From the NCBI RefSeq assembly GCF_900451195.1, contig NZ_UGHR01000006.1, positions 62,001 to 126,000 of the forward strand: a stretch of 64,000 nt of DNA, in the 5' to 3' direction. Below, piece after piece: positions 56,727-64,000 of the stretch. The position numbers and the translations under genes were made by a program. Within the stretch, counting starts at the first letter, position 1; each line of letters opens with the position of its first letter. A model generated the notes under the pieces. That model was given only the letters and a program-made list of their open reading frames with translations, made no database searches and was not told the origin of the DNA. The DNA comes from Iodobacter fluviatilis. Lineage in GTDB: Bacteria; Pseudomonadota; Gammaproteobacteria; Burkholderiales; Chitinibacteraceae.

Positions 56727-56743
56727 CGCACCACTCTGGTGCA
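56727..56743. promoter_or_regulatory. NtrC-type enhancer site upstream of glnK
   Basis: CGCACCA-CTC-TGGTGCA, the 17-bp NtrC pattern TGCACCA-N3-TGGTGCA with one mismatch. Two extra half-sites lie 15 and 37 bp downstream. Confidence 0.8.
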
Positions 56744-56836
56744 AATTTAAGTTGCAGTGCACCATGGAACGTCTATTGTTGGTGCATTACCCCGCTGAGC
56801 GATTTTCAAGGCTATGAATTCAGTGCGTTTTATCGC

Positions 56837-56853
56837 TTGGCATACTTTGTGCT
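56837..56853 (+). promoter_or_regulatory. Sigma-54 (-24/-12) promoter of glnK-amtB
   Basis: TTGGCATACTTTGTGCT has GG and GC separated by 10 bases and TTGGCA at -24, as in sigma-54 promoters. The -12 part is GTGC rather than TTGC. It lies 40 bp before the glnK ATG and about 95 bp after the NtrC site. Confidence 0.75.
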
Positions 56854-56880
56854 GATCTTTGATCGTACCCCACCTTTTGA

Positions 56881-57231
<351 letters not shown>

Positions 57232-57254
57232 CTTAAAACTTGCCGGAGAGAGTG

Positions 57255-58664
57255 ATGATGAAAAAATTATTTGCAGCTTTCGTCCTTAGCGCGGCCTCAG
57301 CGCAAAGTTTTGCTGTTGAAGCGGCCGCATCTGCCCCCGTTGCCATCGTGGATACCATTAATAAAGGGGATAACGCGTGGATGTTTATCTCCACCGCCTT
57401 GGTGATTCTGATGTCTATTCCAGGCCTCGCCTTGTTTTATGGTGGCCTAGTGCGCTCTAAAAACATGCTATCGGTGCTGATGCAGGTGTTTTCTGTGTTT
57501 GCCATGATTTCAGTGCTGTGGGTGGTGTACGGTTATTCGCTGGCATTTACTGAAGGCAATGCTTTCTTTGGCTCGTTTAGCAAAGTGATGCTCAAAGGGG
57601 TAACGCCAGATTCGATCGCTGCCACCTTTAGTAAAGGCATAGGCATCTCTGAGCTGATTTATGTGGTTTTCCAAGGGGCATTTGCCGCAATTACCTGCGG
57701 ATTAATTGTTGGCGCGTTTGCCGAGCGGATTAAATTTGCAGCCGTTCTGGCTTTTTGCGCGATCTGGTTTACTTTTTCTTACCTGCCGATGGCGCATATG
57801 GTTTGGTACTGGACCGGCCCTGATGCGTATCTGACGCAAGCTGCTGCGGATGCCGCAACAGCCACGGCAGGTTTCTTATTCCAAAAAGGTGCACTGGATT
57901 TTGCCGGTGGCACGGTGGTGCATATCAACGCTGCGGTTGCTGGCTTGGCAGGGGCGTTTATGGTGGGCAAGCGTATTGGCTTTGGACGTGAAGCCATGAC
58001 TCCGCACAGCCTGACCATGACTATGATTGGTGCTTCATTGCTTTGGTTTGGCTGGTTTGGTTTTAATGCCGGATCCGCGCTGGAAGCCAATGGTGTGGCG
58101 GCACTGGCCTTTATAAATACATGGCTGGCAACCGCTGCTGCAACAATGTCTTGGCTATTGGCCGAGTGGATGCTTAAAGGTAAGCCTTCATTATTGGGCG
58201 CTGCATCGGGTGCAGTAGCGGGCCTGGTAGCGATTACGCCTGCTTGCGGTTTTGTTGGTGTAGGCGGCGCTTTGGTGATTGGCTTGCTAGCAGGGGTTAT
58301 TTGCCTGTGGGGTGTGCATGGTCTGAAGCGTTTACTTGGCGTAGATGATGCGCTGGATGTATTTGGTGTGCACGGCGTGGGTGGTGTGTTGGGAGCGATC
58401 TTAACAGGCGTCTTTGCTTCGCCAGATTTGGGCGGTACAGGCATCTGGGATTATGTGGCAAATAAAGTGGCCGCAGATTATTCGATTCTTGCACAGGTGA
58501 AAATTCAAGCTATCGGCGTAGGTACAACTTTGCTATGGTCGGCTGTGGTTTCGATTATTGCCTTTAAGCTGGTTGATCTGGTGATTGGCCTGCGTGTACC
58601 GGAAGAAGAAGAGCGTGAAGGCTTGGATGTGACCAGCCACGGTGAAAAAGCATATAATCTATAG
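57255..58664 (+). CDS. amtB: Ammonium transporter AmtB
   Basis: A 469-residue ammonium channel: a cleavable signal peptide (about 1-21), then eleven helices. Family landmarks include N-K-G-D-N-A-W-M-F-I-S-T-A-L-V, D-F-A-G-G-T-V-V-H-I-N-A-A-V-A-G-L-A-G (twin-His region) and D-V-F-G-V-H-G-V-G-G. A GGAGAG site precedes ATG 57255. It forms an operon with glnK under a sigma-54 type promoter. Confidence 0.96.
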   Translation: MMKKLFAAFVLSAASAQSFAVEAAASAPVAIVDTINKGDNAWMFISTALVILMSIPGLALFYGGLVRSKNMLSVLMQVFSVFAMISVLWVVYGYSLAFTEGNAFFGSFSKVMLKGVTPDSIAATFSKGIGISELIYVVFQGAFAAITCGLIVGAFAERIKFAAVLAFCAIWFTFSYLPMAHMVWYWTGPDAYLTQAAADAATATAGFLFQKGALDFAGGTVVHINAAVAGLAGAFMVGKRIGFGREAMTPHSLTMTMIGASLLWFGWFGFNAGSALEANGVAALAFINTWLATAAATMSWLLAEWMLKGKPSLLGAASGAVAGLVAITPACGFVGVGGALVIGLLAGVICLWGVHGLKRLLGVDDALDVFGVHGVGGVLGAILTGVFASPDLGGTGIWDYVANKVAADYSILAQVKIQAIGVGTTLLWSAVVSIIAFKLVDLVIGLRVPEEEEREGLDVTSHGEKAYNL

Positions 58665-58679
58665 CTAATATAGATAAAG

Positions 58680-58702
58680 CCCTAAGGTCAGAAGCCTTAG
58701 GG
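58680..58702. repeat. Hairpin after amtB
   Basis: CCCTAAGG / CCTTAGGG, 8-bp perfect stem with a seven-base loop, no T-tract. It may precede the true terminator at 58810. Confidence 0.6.
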
Positions 58703-58809
58703 TGTACAGACAGTTCGCTACAAGCAAATGAGATGGGTGTCCTCCAATTCTCTCTCTAAAAGGTATCGGTTTACTGCTTGTCTCATGGATGTGTAGCGTA
58801 TTGTGGGAA

Positions 58810-58837
58810 GCCCGCCAGGCAACTGGCGGGCTTTTTT
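58810..58837 (+). terminator. Intrinsic terminator downstream of amtB
   Basis: Stem GCCCGCCAG / CTGGCGGGC with loop GCAA and T6 on the plus strand. Confidence 0.92.
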
Positions 58838-58886
58838 GCGTGCGGCATCCTTTACGTTTTCTTCGTGAGGTTCTTTTTTTTAAAAG

Positions 58887-60098
58887 CTAGTGTGTGCACG
58901 CTTCACGAATTGCCGCAATTCTGGCCTGCCTGATTTTTTCTGGGATTTGTGCCTTATCTTCACAGCTTTGGGCTATCTCGCCGCTATTGACGGTATTGGC
59001 TGCGGCCAACAGCTTTAATAAATAGGCGGCCTGCGGGTATTCGCAGTTTTCAAAAGTCGTGCGCCCACGAGCGTCGGCTAGGCAAGCGTCGAGCATTTGC
59101 TGAAAGCGCTCAGGCTTTCTGAAGGCATCGCAGCGCTGGAAGATTTCTAGTACGGTGGCAGGGCGAAGTTGTTCTGCGGTGTGGATATGCGTGTGTTCAC
59201 GGCAAACCATGCGGGCCAGATCCCGGCAATCACTGGGTACGCGCAATCTTTCACATAGCGCCTCTACCAGCGGCACACCACGCGCTTCATGGCCGATATG
59301 CCCTGGTAAAATATCAGCTGGGGTAGTGGCCTTGCCCAAATCGTGGCAGAGCGCGGCAAAACGGGTGGCAAGTGGCCATTTTTGCGCGGCGGTGTAGTTG
59401 AGCACCATCATGACATGTACGCCTGTATCGACTTCTGGGTGGTAGTCGGCACGTTGTGGCACACCCCAAAGCGCGTCGATTTCCGGTGCAATACGGGCCA
59501 GCGCACCGCAGCGGCGCAGCATTTCAAACATGAGGGATGGCGTGTCTTCCATCAGCCCCTTGGCAAATTCCTGCCACACCCTTTCTGCCACCAGATGATC
59601 GACTTCTCCGCTGCTGACCATCTCCTGCATCAAGGTGAGTGTTTCTGGTGCCACATCAAAAGCAAAGCGCGCGGCAAAGCGGGCGAGGCGCAAAATGCGT
59701 ACTGGGTCTTCGCTAAAAGCAGGGGAAACATGGCGTAATAGTTTTGCGGCCAGATCGGCTTGGCCATTAAATGGATCGGTGATCTGGCCGAGCTCATCTT
59801 CGGCCATCGCATTAATGGTGAGGTCGCGGCGCAGCAAGTCTTCTTCTAGCGTAACCTCTTCGCTTGCATGCACGGTAAAGCCTTTGTAACCATGGCCGGA
59901 TTTGCGTTCGGTACGAGCAAGGGCGTATTCCTGGTGTGTCTTAGGGTGCAAAAATACCGGGAAATCTTTGCCAACAGGCGTGTAGCCTCGTGCCTGCATT
60001 GCCTCTGCCGTGCTGCCAACCACCACCCAATCAATATCCCTTACCGGCAGGCCCAGTAATTTATCCCTTACAGCTCCGCCAACGCGATAAACCTTCAT
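58887..60098 (-). CDS. cca: Multifunctional CCA-adding enzyme
   Basis: tRNA nucleotidyltransferase with an HD domain, about 403 residues. N-terminal polymerase head: V-G-G-A-V-R-D-K-L-L-G-L-P-V-R-D-I-D-W-V with catalytic D-x-D. R-R-D-L-T-I-N-A-M-A follows. The HD domain shows C-H-D-L-G-K-A-T-T-P and G-H-E-A-R-G, giving phosphatase and phosphodiesterase functions. I start at ATG 60098 after AAGGAAAGATC; nine extra codons upstream are unsupported. Confidence 0.95.
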   Translation of the reverse strand: MKVYRVGGAVRDKLLGLPVRDIDWVVVGSTAEAMQARGYTPVGKDFPVFLHPKTHQEYALARTERKSGHGYKGFTVHASEEVTLEEDLLRRDLTINAMAEDELGQITDPFNGQADLAAKLLRHVSPAFSEDPVRILRLARFAARFAFDVAPETLTLMQEMVSSGEVDHLVAERVWQEFAKGLMEDTPSLMFEMLRRCGALARIAPEIDALWGVPQRADYHPEVDTGVHVMMVLNYTAAQKWPLATRFAALCHDLGKATTPADILPGHIGHEARGVPLVEALCERLRVPSDCRDLARMVCREHTHIHTAEQLRPATVLEIFQRCDAFRKPERFQQMLDACLADARGRTTFENCEYPQAAYLLKLLAAANTVNSGEIAQSCEDKAQIPEKIRQARIAAIREACTH

Positions 60099-60192
60099 TG
60101 ATCTTTCCTTAGATTTTTTAGTCACTTTATCTGTTAATTATATTGCCGCTACAATCAACTATCTTTTATTGAACTGATAACAAGGATGCCGC

Positions 60193-61125
60193 ATGAAAAT
60201 CGCCAATAGCATTACCGATCTGATCGGCAATACGCCTTTAGTAAAGTTAAATCGCGTTGCTCAAGCAAGCGGGGCAACGATTGTAGCAAAGCTGGAGTTC
60301 TTTAATCCTTCGCACTCGGTGAAAGACCGCATTGCTGTAGCGATGATTGATGCTGCCGAGGCGGCGGGCCTGATCGGGCCGGATACGGTGATTGTGGAGC
60401 CTACTTCCGGCAATACCGGCATCGGTTTGGCGATGGTTTGTGCGGCGCGTGGCTATAAATTAGTGCTCACTATGCCAGAAAGTATGTCTAAAGAGCGCCG
60501 TGCATTATTACGCGGCTATGGCGCAACCTTGGTGCTGACGCCTGCGGCAGAAGGGATGGGCGGGGCAATCGCAACAGCCAAGGCATTGGTGATTGAGCAC
60601 AGCAATTACTTTTTACCTCAGCAGTTTGAAAACCCCGCTAACCCAGAAATCCACCGTCGCACCACGGCTGAAGAGCTTTGGAATGATACGGATGGTCAGA
60701 TTGATATTCTGGTGGCAGGTGTGGGTACAGGAGGCACAATCACAGGGATTTCGGAAGTATTAAAAGCGCGTAAACCTTCATTTAAAGCGGTGGCAGTAGA
60801 GCCCGATGCCAGCCCTGTACTCAGCGGCGGTCAAAAAGGCCCTCACCCTATTCAGGGGATTGGAGCGGGTTTTGTGCCAGGTGTTTTGAATACCGAAAGC
60901 TATGACGAAGTGATTCGGGTAAAGAGCGAAGACGCTTTTGCAACGGCACGTGCCTTGGCCACGCAAGAAGGGATTTTAGCGGGGATTTCTGCAGGTGCTG
61001 CAACCTGGGCCGCCATCGAGCTGGGCAAGCGGCCAGAAAACGCAGGCAAACTGATTGCCGTGATTATTCCTTCCTTTGGCGAGCGTTATTTATCTACACC
61101 TTTGTTTGAAGGTTTGCTGGATTGA
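60193..61125 (+). CDS. cysK: Cysteine synthase A
   Basis: PLP enzyme joining sulfide to O-acetylserine. The 310 residues show the CysK landmarks: [10 protein letters not shown] near the start, N-P-S-H-S-V-K-D-R with the Schiff-base lysine, [11 protein letters not shown] and G-T-G-G-T-I-T-G (PLP phosphate loop). It fits with the cys uptake genes elsewhere in the window but is not linked to them. Confidence 0.96.
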   Translation: MKIANSITDLIGNTPLVKLNRVAQASGATIVAKLEFFNPSHSVKDRIAVAMIDAAEAAGLIGPDTVIVEPTSGNTGIGLAMVCAARGYKLVLTMPESMSKERRALLRGYGATLVLTPAAEGMGGAIATAKALVIEHSNYFLPQQFENPANPEIHRRTTAEELWNDTDGQIDILVAGVGTGGTITGISEVLKARKPSFKAVAVEPDASPVLSGGQKGPHPIQGIGAGFVPGVLNTESYDEVIRVKSEDAFATARALATQEGILAGISAGAATWAAIELGKRPENAGKLIAVIIPSFGERYLSTPLFEGLLD

Positions 61126-61216
61126 GGGTGGGATCGATCGCTTAGGGCGGGGCAACCCGCCGCGAAGAGGCAGAGTATTTGGAAGGTGGACACAAAAATC
61201 TGCCTTCTTGTATATA

Positions 61217-61237
61217 AAACTAGACGACTGGTCTATT
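61217..61237. promoter_or_regulatory. NemR-like operator before the TetR gene
   Basis: CTAGACGACTGGTCTA in an AT-rich context; TAGAC and GTCTA form an inverted repeat. The same 21-bp site recurs exactly at 61971-61991. Confidence 0.85.
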
Positions 61238-61256
61238 CTTGTGAGAGACTAAGTCC

Positions 61257-61853
61257 ATGGCTAAGAAAAAACACGAAGATACACGCGAACATTTACTTGC
61301 AGTGGGCGAATCCATTCTCAAAGGGAAAGGCTTCTCTGCTGTGGGGCTTGCCGAGATTTTAACGGCTGCCGAAGTGCCTAAAGGTTCGTTTTATCATTAT
61401 TTCCCCTCAAAAGAGCACTTTGGTTGCGCAGTGCTGGAGCGTTATTTCGCCCTTTATCAACTTGGAATGCAGGCTTTAGAGGCTGAGTACGATTGTGGCA
61501 GCGAGCGGCTGATGCATTACTGGCGCACTTGGCTGATGTCCCAGGGGGCATGCAGCCAGGCCAATCAGTGCATGGTGGTTAAGCTTTCCGCCGAAGTGGC
61601 CGATTTGTCAGAGCCGATGCGGCAGGTGTTCAAGCAGGGTACCGATGGCGTGATTGAGCGCCTAGCAAAGTGGCTGGATGAGCCGCGCTGCGAAGGGGCC
61701 GTATTACCTGAAATGAGCCCGCAGGCTGTGGCGCTGATGCTGTATCAGATGTGGCTGGGAGCCAGCCTGCTGACCAAAATACGTCAGGATAGCAGCGCGC
61801 TGGAAACCGCCATGCAAACCACTTGCCACCTTTTGGGTGTGAAAGATTTGTAG
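61257..61853 (+). CDS. TetR-family regulator, NemR-like
   Basis: A 198-residue TetR repressor. N-terminal helix-turn-helix: L-A-E-I-L-T-A-A-E-V-P-K-G-S-F-Y-H-Y-F. The effector domain contains several cysteines, including Cys99 and Cys105, placed close to the redox/electrophile-sensing cysteines of NemR. An identical operator lies before this gene and before the downstream yqhD, so it should repress both and respond to aldehydes or other electrophiles. Confidence 0.9.
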   Translation: MAKKKHEDTREHLLAVGESILKGKGFSAVGLAEILTAAEVPKGSFYHYFPSKEHFGCAVLERYFALYQLGMQALEAEYDCGSERLMHYWRTWLMSQGACSQANQCMVVKLSAEVADLSEPMRQVFKQGTDGVIERLAKWLDEPRCEGAVLPEMSPQAVALMLYQMWLGASLLTKIRQDSSALETAMQTTCHLLGVKDL

Positions 61854-61970
61854 TAATGGGCACATCGTTGTGCCCGCGCACCGCTTAATAGGGAAGGGCA
61901 GATCAGCTTTGCCTTCCCGATAAAATTTGTAATAAATACTTCGGCAACATTGCCGATTTTTTTGATATCC

Positions 61971-61991
61971 AAACTAGACGACTGGTCTATT
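61971..61991. promoter_or_regulatory. NemR-like operator before yqhD
   Basis: Exact second copy of the 61217-61237 site (CTAGACGACTGGTCTA core), 26 bp before the yqhD ATG, where bound repressor would block transcription. Confidence 0.87.
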
Positions 61992-62016
61992 TTTATGTAC
62001 TTATAAGGAATGCACC

Positions 62017-63174
62017 ATGCAACAATTCGAATTTTACAACCCCGTTAAAATCGTTTTTGGCGAAGGCCAGATTGCTAAGTTGGCCACTCTGGTGCCTGCA
62101 AATGCGCGCGTGCTGGTGCTTTACGGCGGTGGCAGTATTAAAAAAAATGGCACGTACACCGAAGTGATGGATGCTTTAAAAAACCACAGCGTTACTGAAT
62201 TCTCAGGCATTGAAGCCAACCCTACTTTTGAAACCATGATGAAAGCCGTGGCACAGATTAAGGCTGAGAAAATCGACTTTCTGCTGGCAGTGGGTGGTGG
62301 TTCGGTCATTGATGGCACCAAATTTGCTGCCGCAGCAGCCCTGTATGAAGGCGAGCCTTGGGATATTCTGACTTCGCACGGCCGGAATCTTCAAGCAGCC
62401 TTGCCGATGGGCGCGGTGCTGACTCTGCCTGCTACTGGCTCAGAAATGAATAATGGCGCGGTGATTACGCGCAGCGAAACCAAGACCAAATTAGCATTTA
62501 TGAATCCCTTGGTGTTCCCTCGCTTTGCAGTTCTTGACCCAACTAAAACCTACAGCCTGCCAGCGCGGCAAATTGGTAACGGCGCGGTCGATGCCTTTGT
62601 GCATGTGGTTGAGCAATATTTAACTTATCCAGCCCATGCGCCAGTACAAGATCGCTTTGCTGAAAGCCTATTGCAAACCCTGATCGAAGTCGGCCCGCAA
62701 GCGCTGGCTACTCCACATGATTACACCGTTCGTGCCAATTTAATGTGGGCCGCTACGATGGCGCTCAATGGCTTGATCGGTGCCGGTGTGCCACAAGATT
62801 GGGCTACCCATATGGTGGGGCATGAGCTGACTGCTTTATACAACATCGACCATGCGCAAACGCTGGCGATTATCTTGCCATCCATGCTGAATGTGCGCCG
62901 CGCCACCAAGAGTGAAAAACTGCTGCAATACGCCGATCGTGTATGGGGCATTACAGAAGGCTCGGATGATGCGCGTATCGATGCCGCCATCGCCAAAACC
63001 CGCGATTTCTTTGAAGCCATGGGCGTTAAAACCCGTATGCGTGATTATGGTCTGGAAGTGAGCGCCATTGAAACGGTGCTCGAGCAGCTAAAAGCCCACG
63101 GCATGGTGGCCTTGGGTGAGCGTGGCGATGTGGATTTAGCCACTAGCAAGCTGGTTTTGGAAGGCAGCTACTAA
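62017..63174 (+). CDS. yqhD: NADPH-dependent aldehyde reductase YqhD (Fe-type ADH family)
   Basis: A 385-residue aldehyde reductase of the iron-type ADH family, very similar in layout to E. coli YqhD. The nucleotide-binding part has G-G-G-S-V-I-D-G-T-K-F. L-P-A-T-G-S-E follows. Metal ligands are expected in G-A-V-D-A-F-V-H and in H-M-V-G-H-E-L-T-A-L-Y-N-I-D-H-A-Q. It likely detoxifies short aldehydes such as acrolein, glyoxal or butanal. It is controlled by the NemR-like repressor and followed directly by a GST-type gene. Confidence 0.95.
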   Translation: MQQFEFYNPVKIVFGEGQIAKLATLVPANARVLVLYGGGSIKKNGTYTEVMDALKNHSVTEFSGIEANPTFETMMKAVAQIKAEKIDFLLAVGGGSVIDGTKFAAAAALYEGEPWDILTSHGRNLQAALPMGAVLTLPATGSEMNNGAVITRSETKTKLAFMNPLVFPRFAVLDPTKTYSLPARQIGNGAVDAFVHVVEQYLTYPAHAPVQDRFAESLLQTLIEVGPQALATPHDYTVRANLMWAATMALNGLIGAGVPQDWATHMVGHELTALYNIDHAQTLAIILPSMLNVRRATKSEKLLQYADRVWGITEGSDDARIDAAIAKTRDFFEAMGVKTRMRDYGLEVSAIETVLEQLKAHGMVALGERGDVDLATSKLVLEGSY

Positions 63175-63175
63175 G

Positions 63176-64000
63176 ATGAGCGCTGCGCTGATTTTGCATC
63201 ACTACCAAGCCTCGCCGTACTCAGAAAAAGTGCGAGCTTATCTGGGCTATAAGCAGCTGGCTTGGCAATCCGTTTTAATGCCGCCTGTTTTGCCTAAGCC
63301 CGATTTAATGGCGCTGACCGGAGGCTACCGGCGCGCGCCGGTATTGCAAATTGGCGCAGATATTTATTGTGATTCAGCTTTGATTATTGCGGAGCTGGAG
63401 CAGCGTTATGCTCAGCCTGCTTTGGCTTCCGGGCCACAGGCGGCGCAAGCCGATTTACTGGGGCGCTTATTTGATGTGGATATCTTTTGGCGTGCTGCAC
63501 GATATTTGATGGCAAGCCGTGTGGAGCATATTCCACAAGCCTTGCTCAATGATCGCATTGCCATGCATCCGCATTTGCCTTTACAGAAAGCGCAATTGCT
63601 GGCCGATCAGGCGCAATTAGCGATTCAGCTAAGTGCCTTGATTGATCAGCTGGATCAGGCTTTAAGCGGAGCCCATTTTCTGGGCGGCGTTAATCCATGT
63701 GCTGGTGATTTTGCGGTGTATCACACGCTGTGGTTTTTACAGGGCGCACAAGCCTTGGTGGTACTGGCTCCAAACACTCAAGCTTTATTGCCGTGGATGG
63801 CCAGAATGGCGGCACTGGGCCATGGCGAGATGAGCAGCATTACAGCGAGTGATGCGTTTGCTGCTGCCAAGCAGGCTCCGCCTGCTGCTCTTGCTGAAAT
63901 GCAGGACTCCTTATTCAACGCTGGCCAGAAAGTGGCTGTTCAGCCAGAAGGCTACCCGCAGGAAAGCGTGGCGGGTGAGCTGGTTTATCTGGACGAGAAA
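63176..64000 (+). CDS. Glutathione S-transferase family protein, cut by window end
   Basis: The frame opens at ATG 63176, one base after the yqhD stop, and runs off the window, so the C-terminus is missing. The N-terminal thioredoxin-like domain reads L-I-L-H-H-Y-Q-A-S-P-Y-S-E-K-V-R-A-Y-L-G, then G-G-Y-R-R-A-P-V-L-Q-I-G and Y-C-D-S-A-L-I-I, typical of GST_N. A helical C-terminal domain follows, and beyond residue 230 there is an extra segment that could be a further domain. It is co-transcribed with yqhD, which fits a detoxification role. Confidence 0.88.
   Translation, partial: MSAALILHHYQASPYSEKVRAYLGYKQLAWQSVLMPPVLPKPDLMALTGGYRRAPVLQIGADIYCDSALIIAELEQRYAQPALASGPQAAQADLLGRLFDVDIFWRAARYLMASRVEHIPQALLNDRIAMHPHLPLQKAQLLADQAQLAIQLSALIDQLDQALSGAHFLGGVNPCAGDFAVYHTLWFLQGAQALVVLAPNTQALLPWMARMAALGHGEMSSITASDAFAAAKQAPPAALAEMQDSLFNAGQKVAVQPEGYPQESVAGELVYLDEK

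Overview
The window looks like chromosome from a mid-GC betaproteobacterium, probably order Neisseriales (Chromobacteriaceae, Iodobacter- or Chromobacterium-like). This is inferred from gene content and protein character: an mraZ-led dcw cluster, an ftsY/ftsE/ftsX/rpoH block, a type A rnpB, ubiK, a complete homogentisate pathway and several c-di-GMP proteins. I see no tRNA or rRNA genes, no transposase, no phage genes and no CRISPR array. Accessory character comes from many short intergenic repeats and a few unusual small loci.

Layout. 1-3.2 kb: start of the dcw cluster on the minus strand (mraZ, rsmH, ftsL, partial ftsI), with three MraZ boxes in front. 3.7-4.6 kb: msrP. 4.8-10.2 kb: rpoH, ftsX, ftsE, a GNAT enzyme and ftsY on the minus strand, then rsmD. 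A CIRCE-like element overlaps the rpoH promoter region. 10.3-13.4 kb: an HDOD protein and a PAS-PAS-GGDEF-EAL protein in one operon. 13.5-21.0 kb: sulfate/thiosulfate uptake (cysA, cysW, cysT). Upstream lie two copies of a two-gene module, each an EAL-domain protein followed by a periplasmic anion-binding protein, one CysP-like and one Sbp-like.

21.5-29.7 kb: the most unusual region. A DMT-family exporter, a PLP decarboxylase-like enzyme with an AMP-forming ligase, a LysR regulator and a heme-oxygenase-like diiron protein lie around gltX. The promoters of three of these units share a long, nearly identical upstream element. This points to one regulon, and perhaps to an undescribed small-molecule pathway.

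30.0-32.0 kb: a DUF1993 protein and an exported CHAT-type (caspase-like) protein. 32.2-39.1 kb: tyrosine/homogentisate catabolism (acetoacetyl-CoA synthetase, maiA, fahA, hmgA) with a divergent IclR regulator and a palindromic operator. 39.3-46.5 kb: ferredoxin, HD-GYP protein, msrQ, proB, a LysR/lipocalin-like/MFS unit and a CNP1-like protein. 46.6-51.5 kb: two CDF metal exporters around a PepSY/cytochrome b561/two-component operon. 51.7-54.4 kb: tusA, pyrC, a small membrane protein and rnpB, whose 3' end and terminator are duplicated just downstream. 54.4-64.0 kb: VOC protein, aqpZ, GNAT, ubiK, glnK-amtB (sigma-54/NtrC-type promoter), cca, cysK, and a NemR-like regulator with yqhD and a partial GST gene.

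Three intergenic repeat families are scattered through the window: about twelve full or half copies of a CACAGAG-type palindromic repeat, two copies of a GGGTGTG-type inverted repeat, and two opposed copies of a repeat of about 235 bp.
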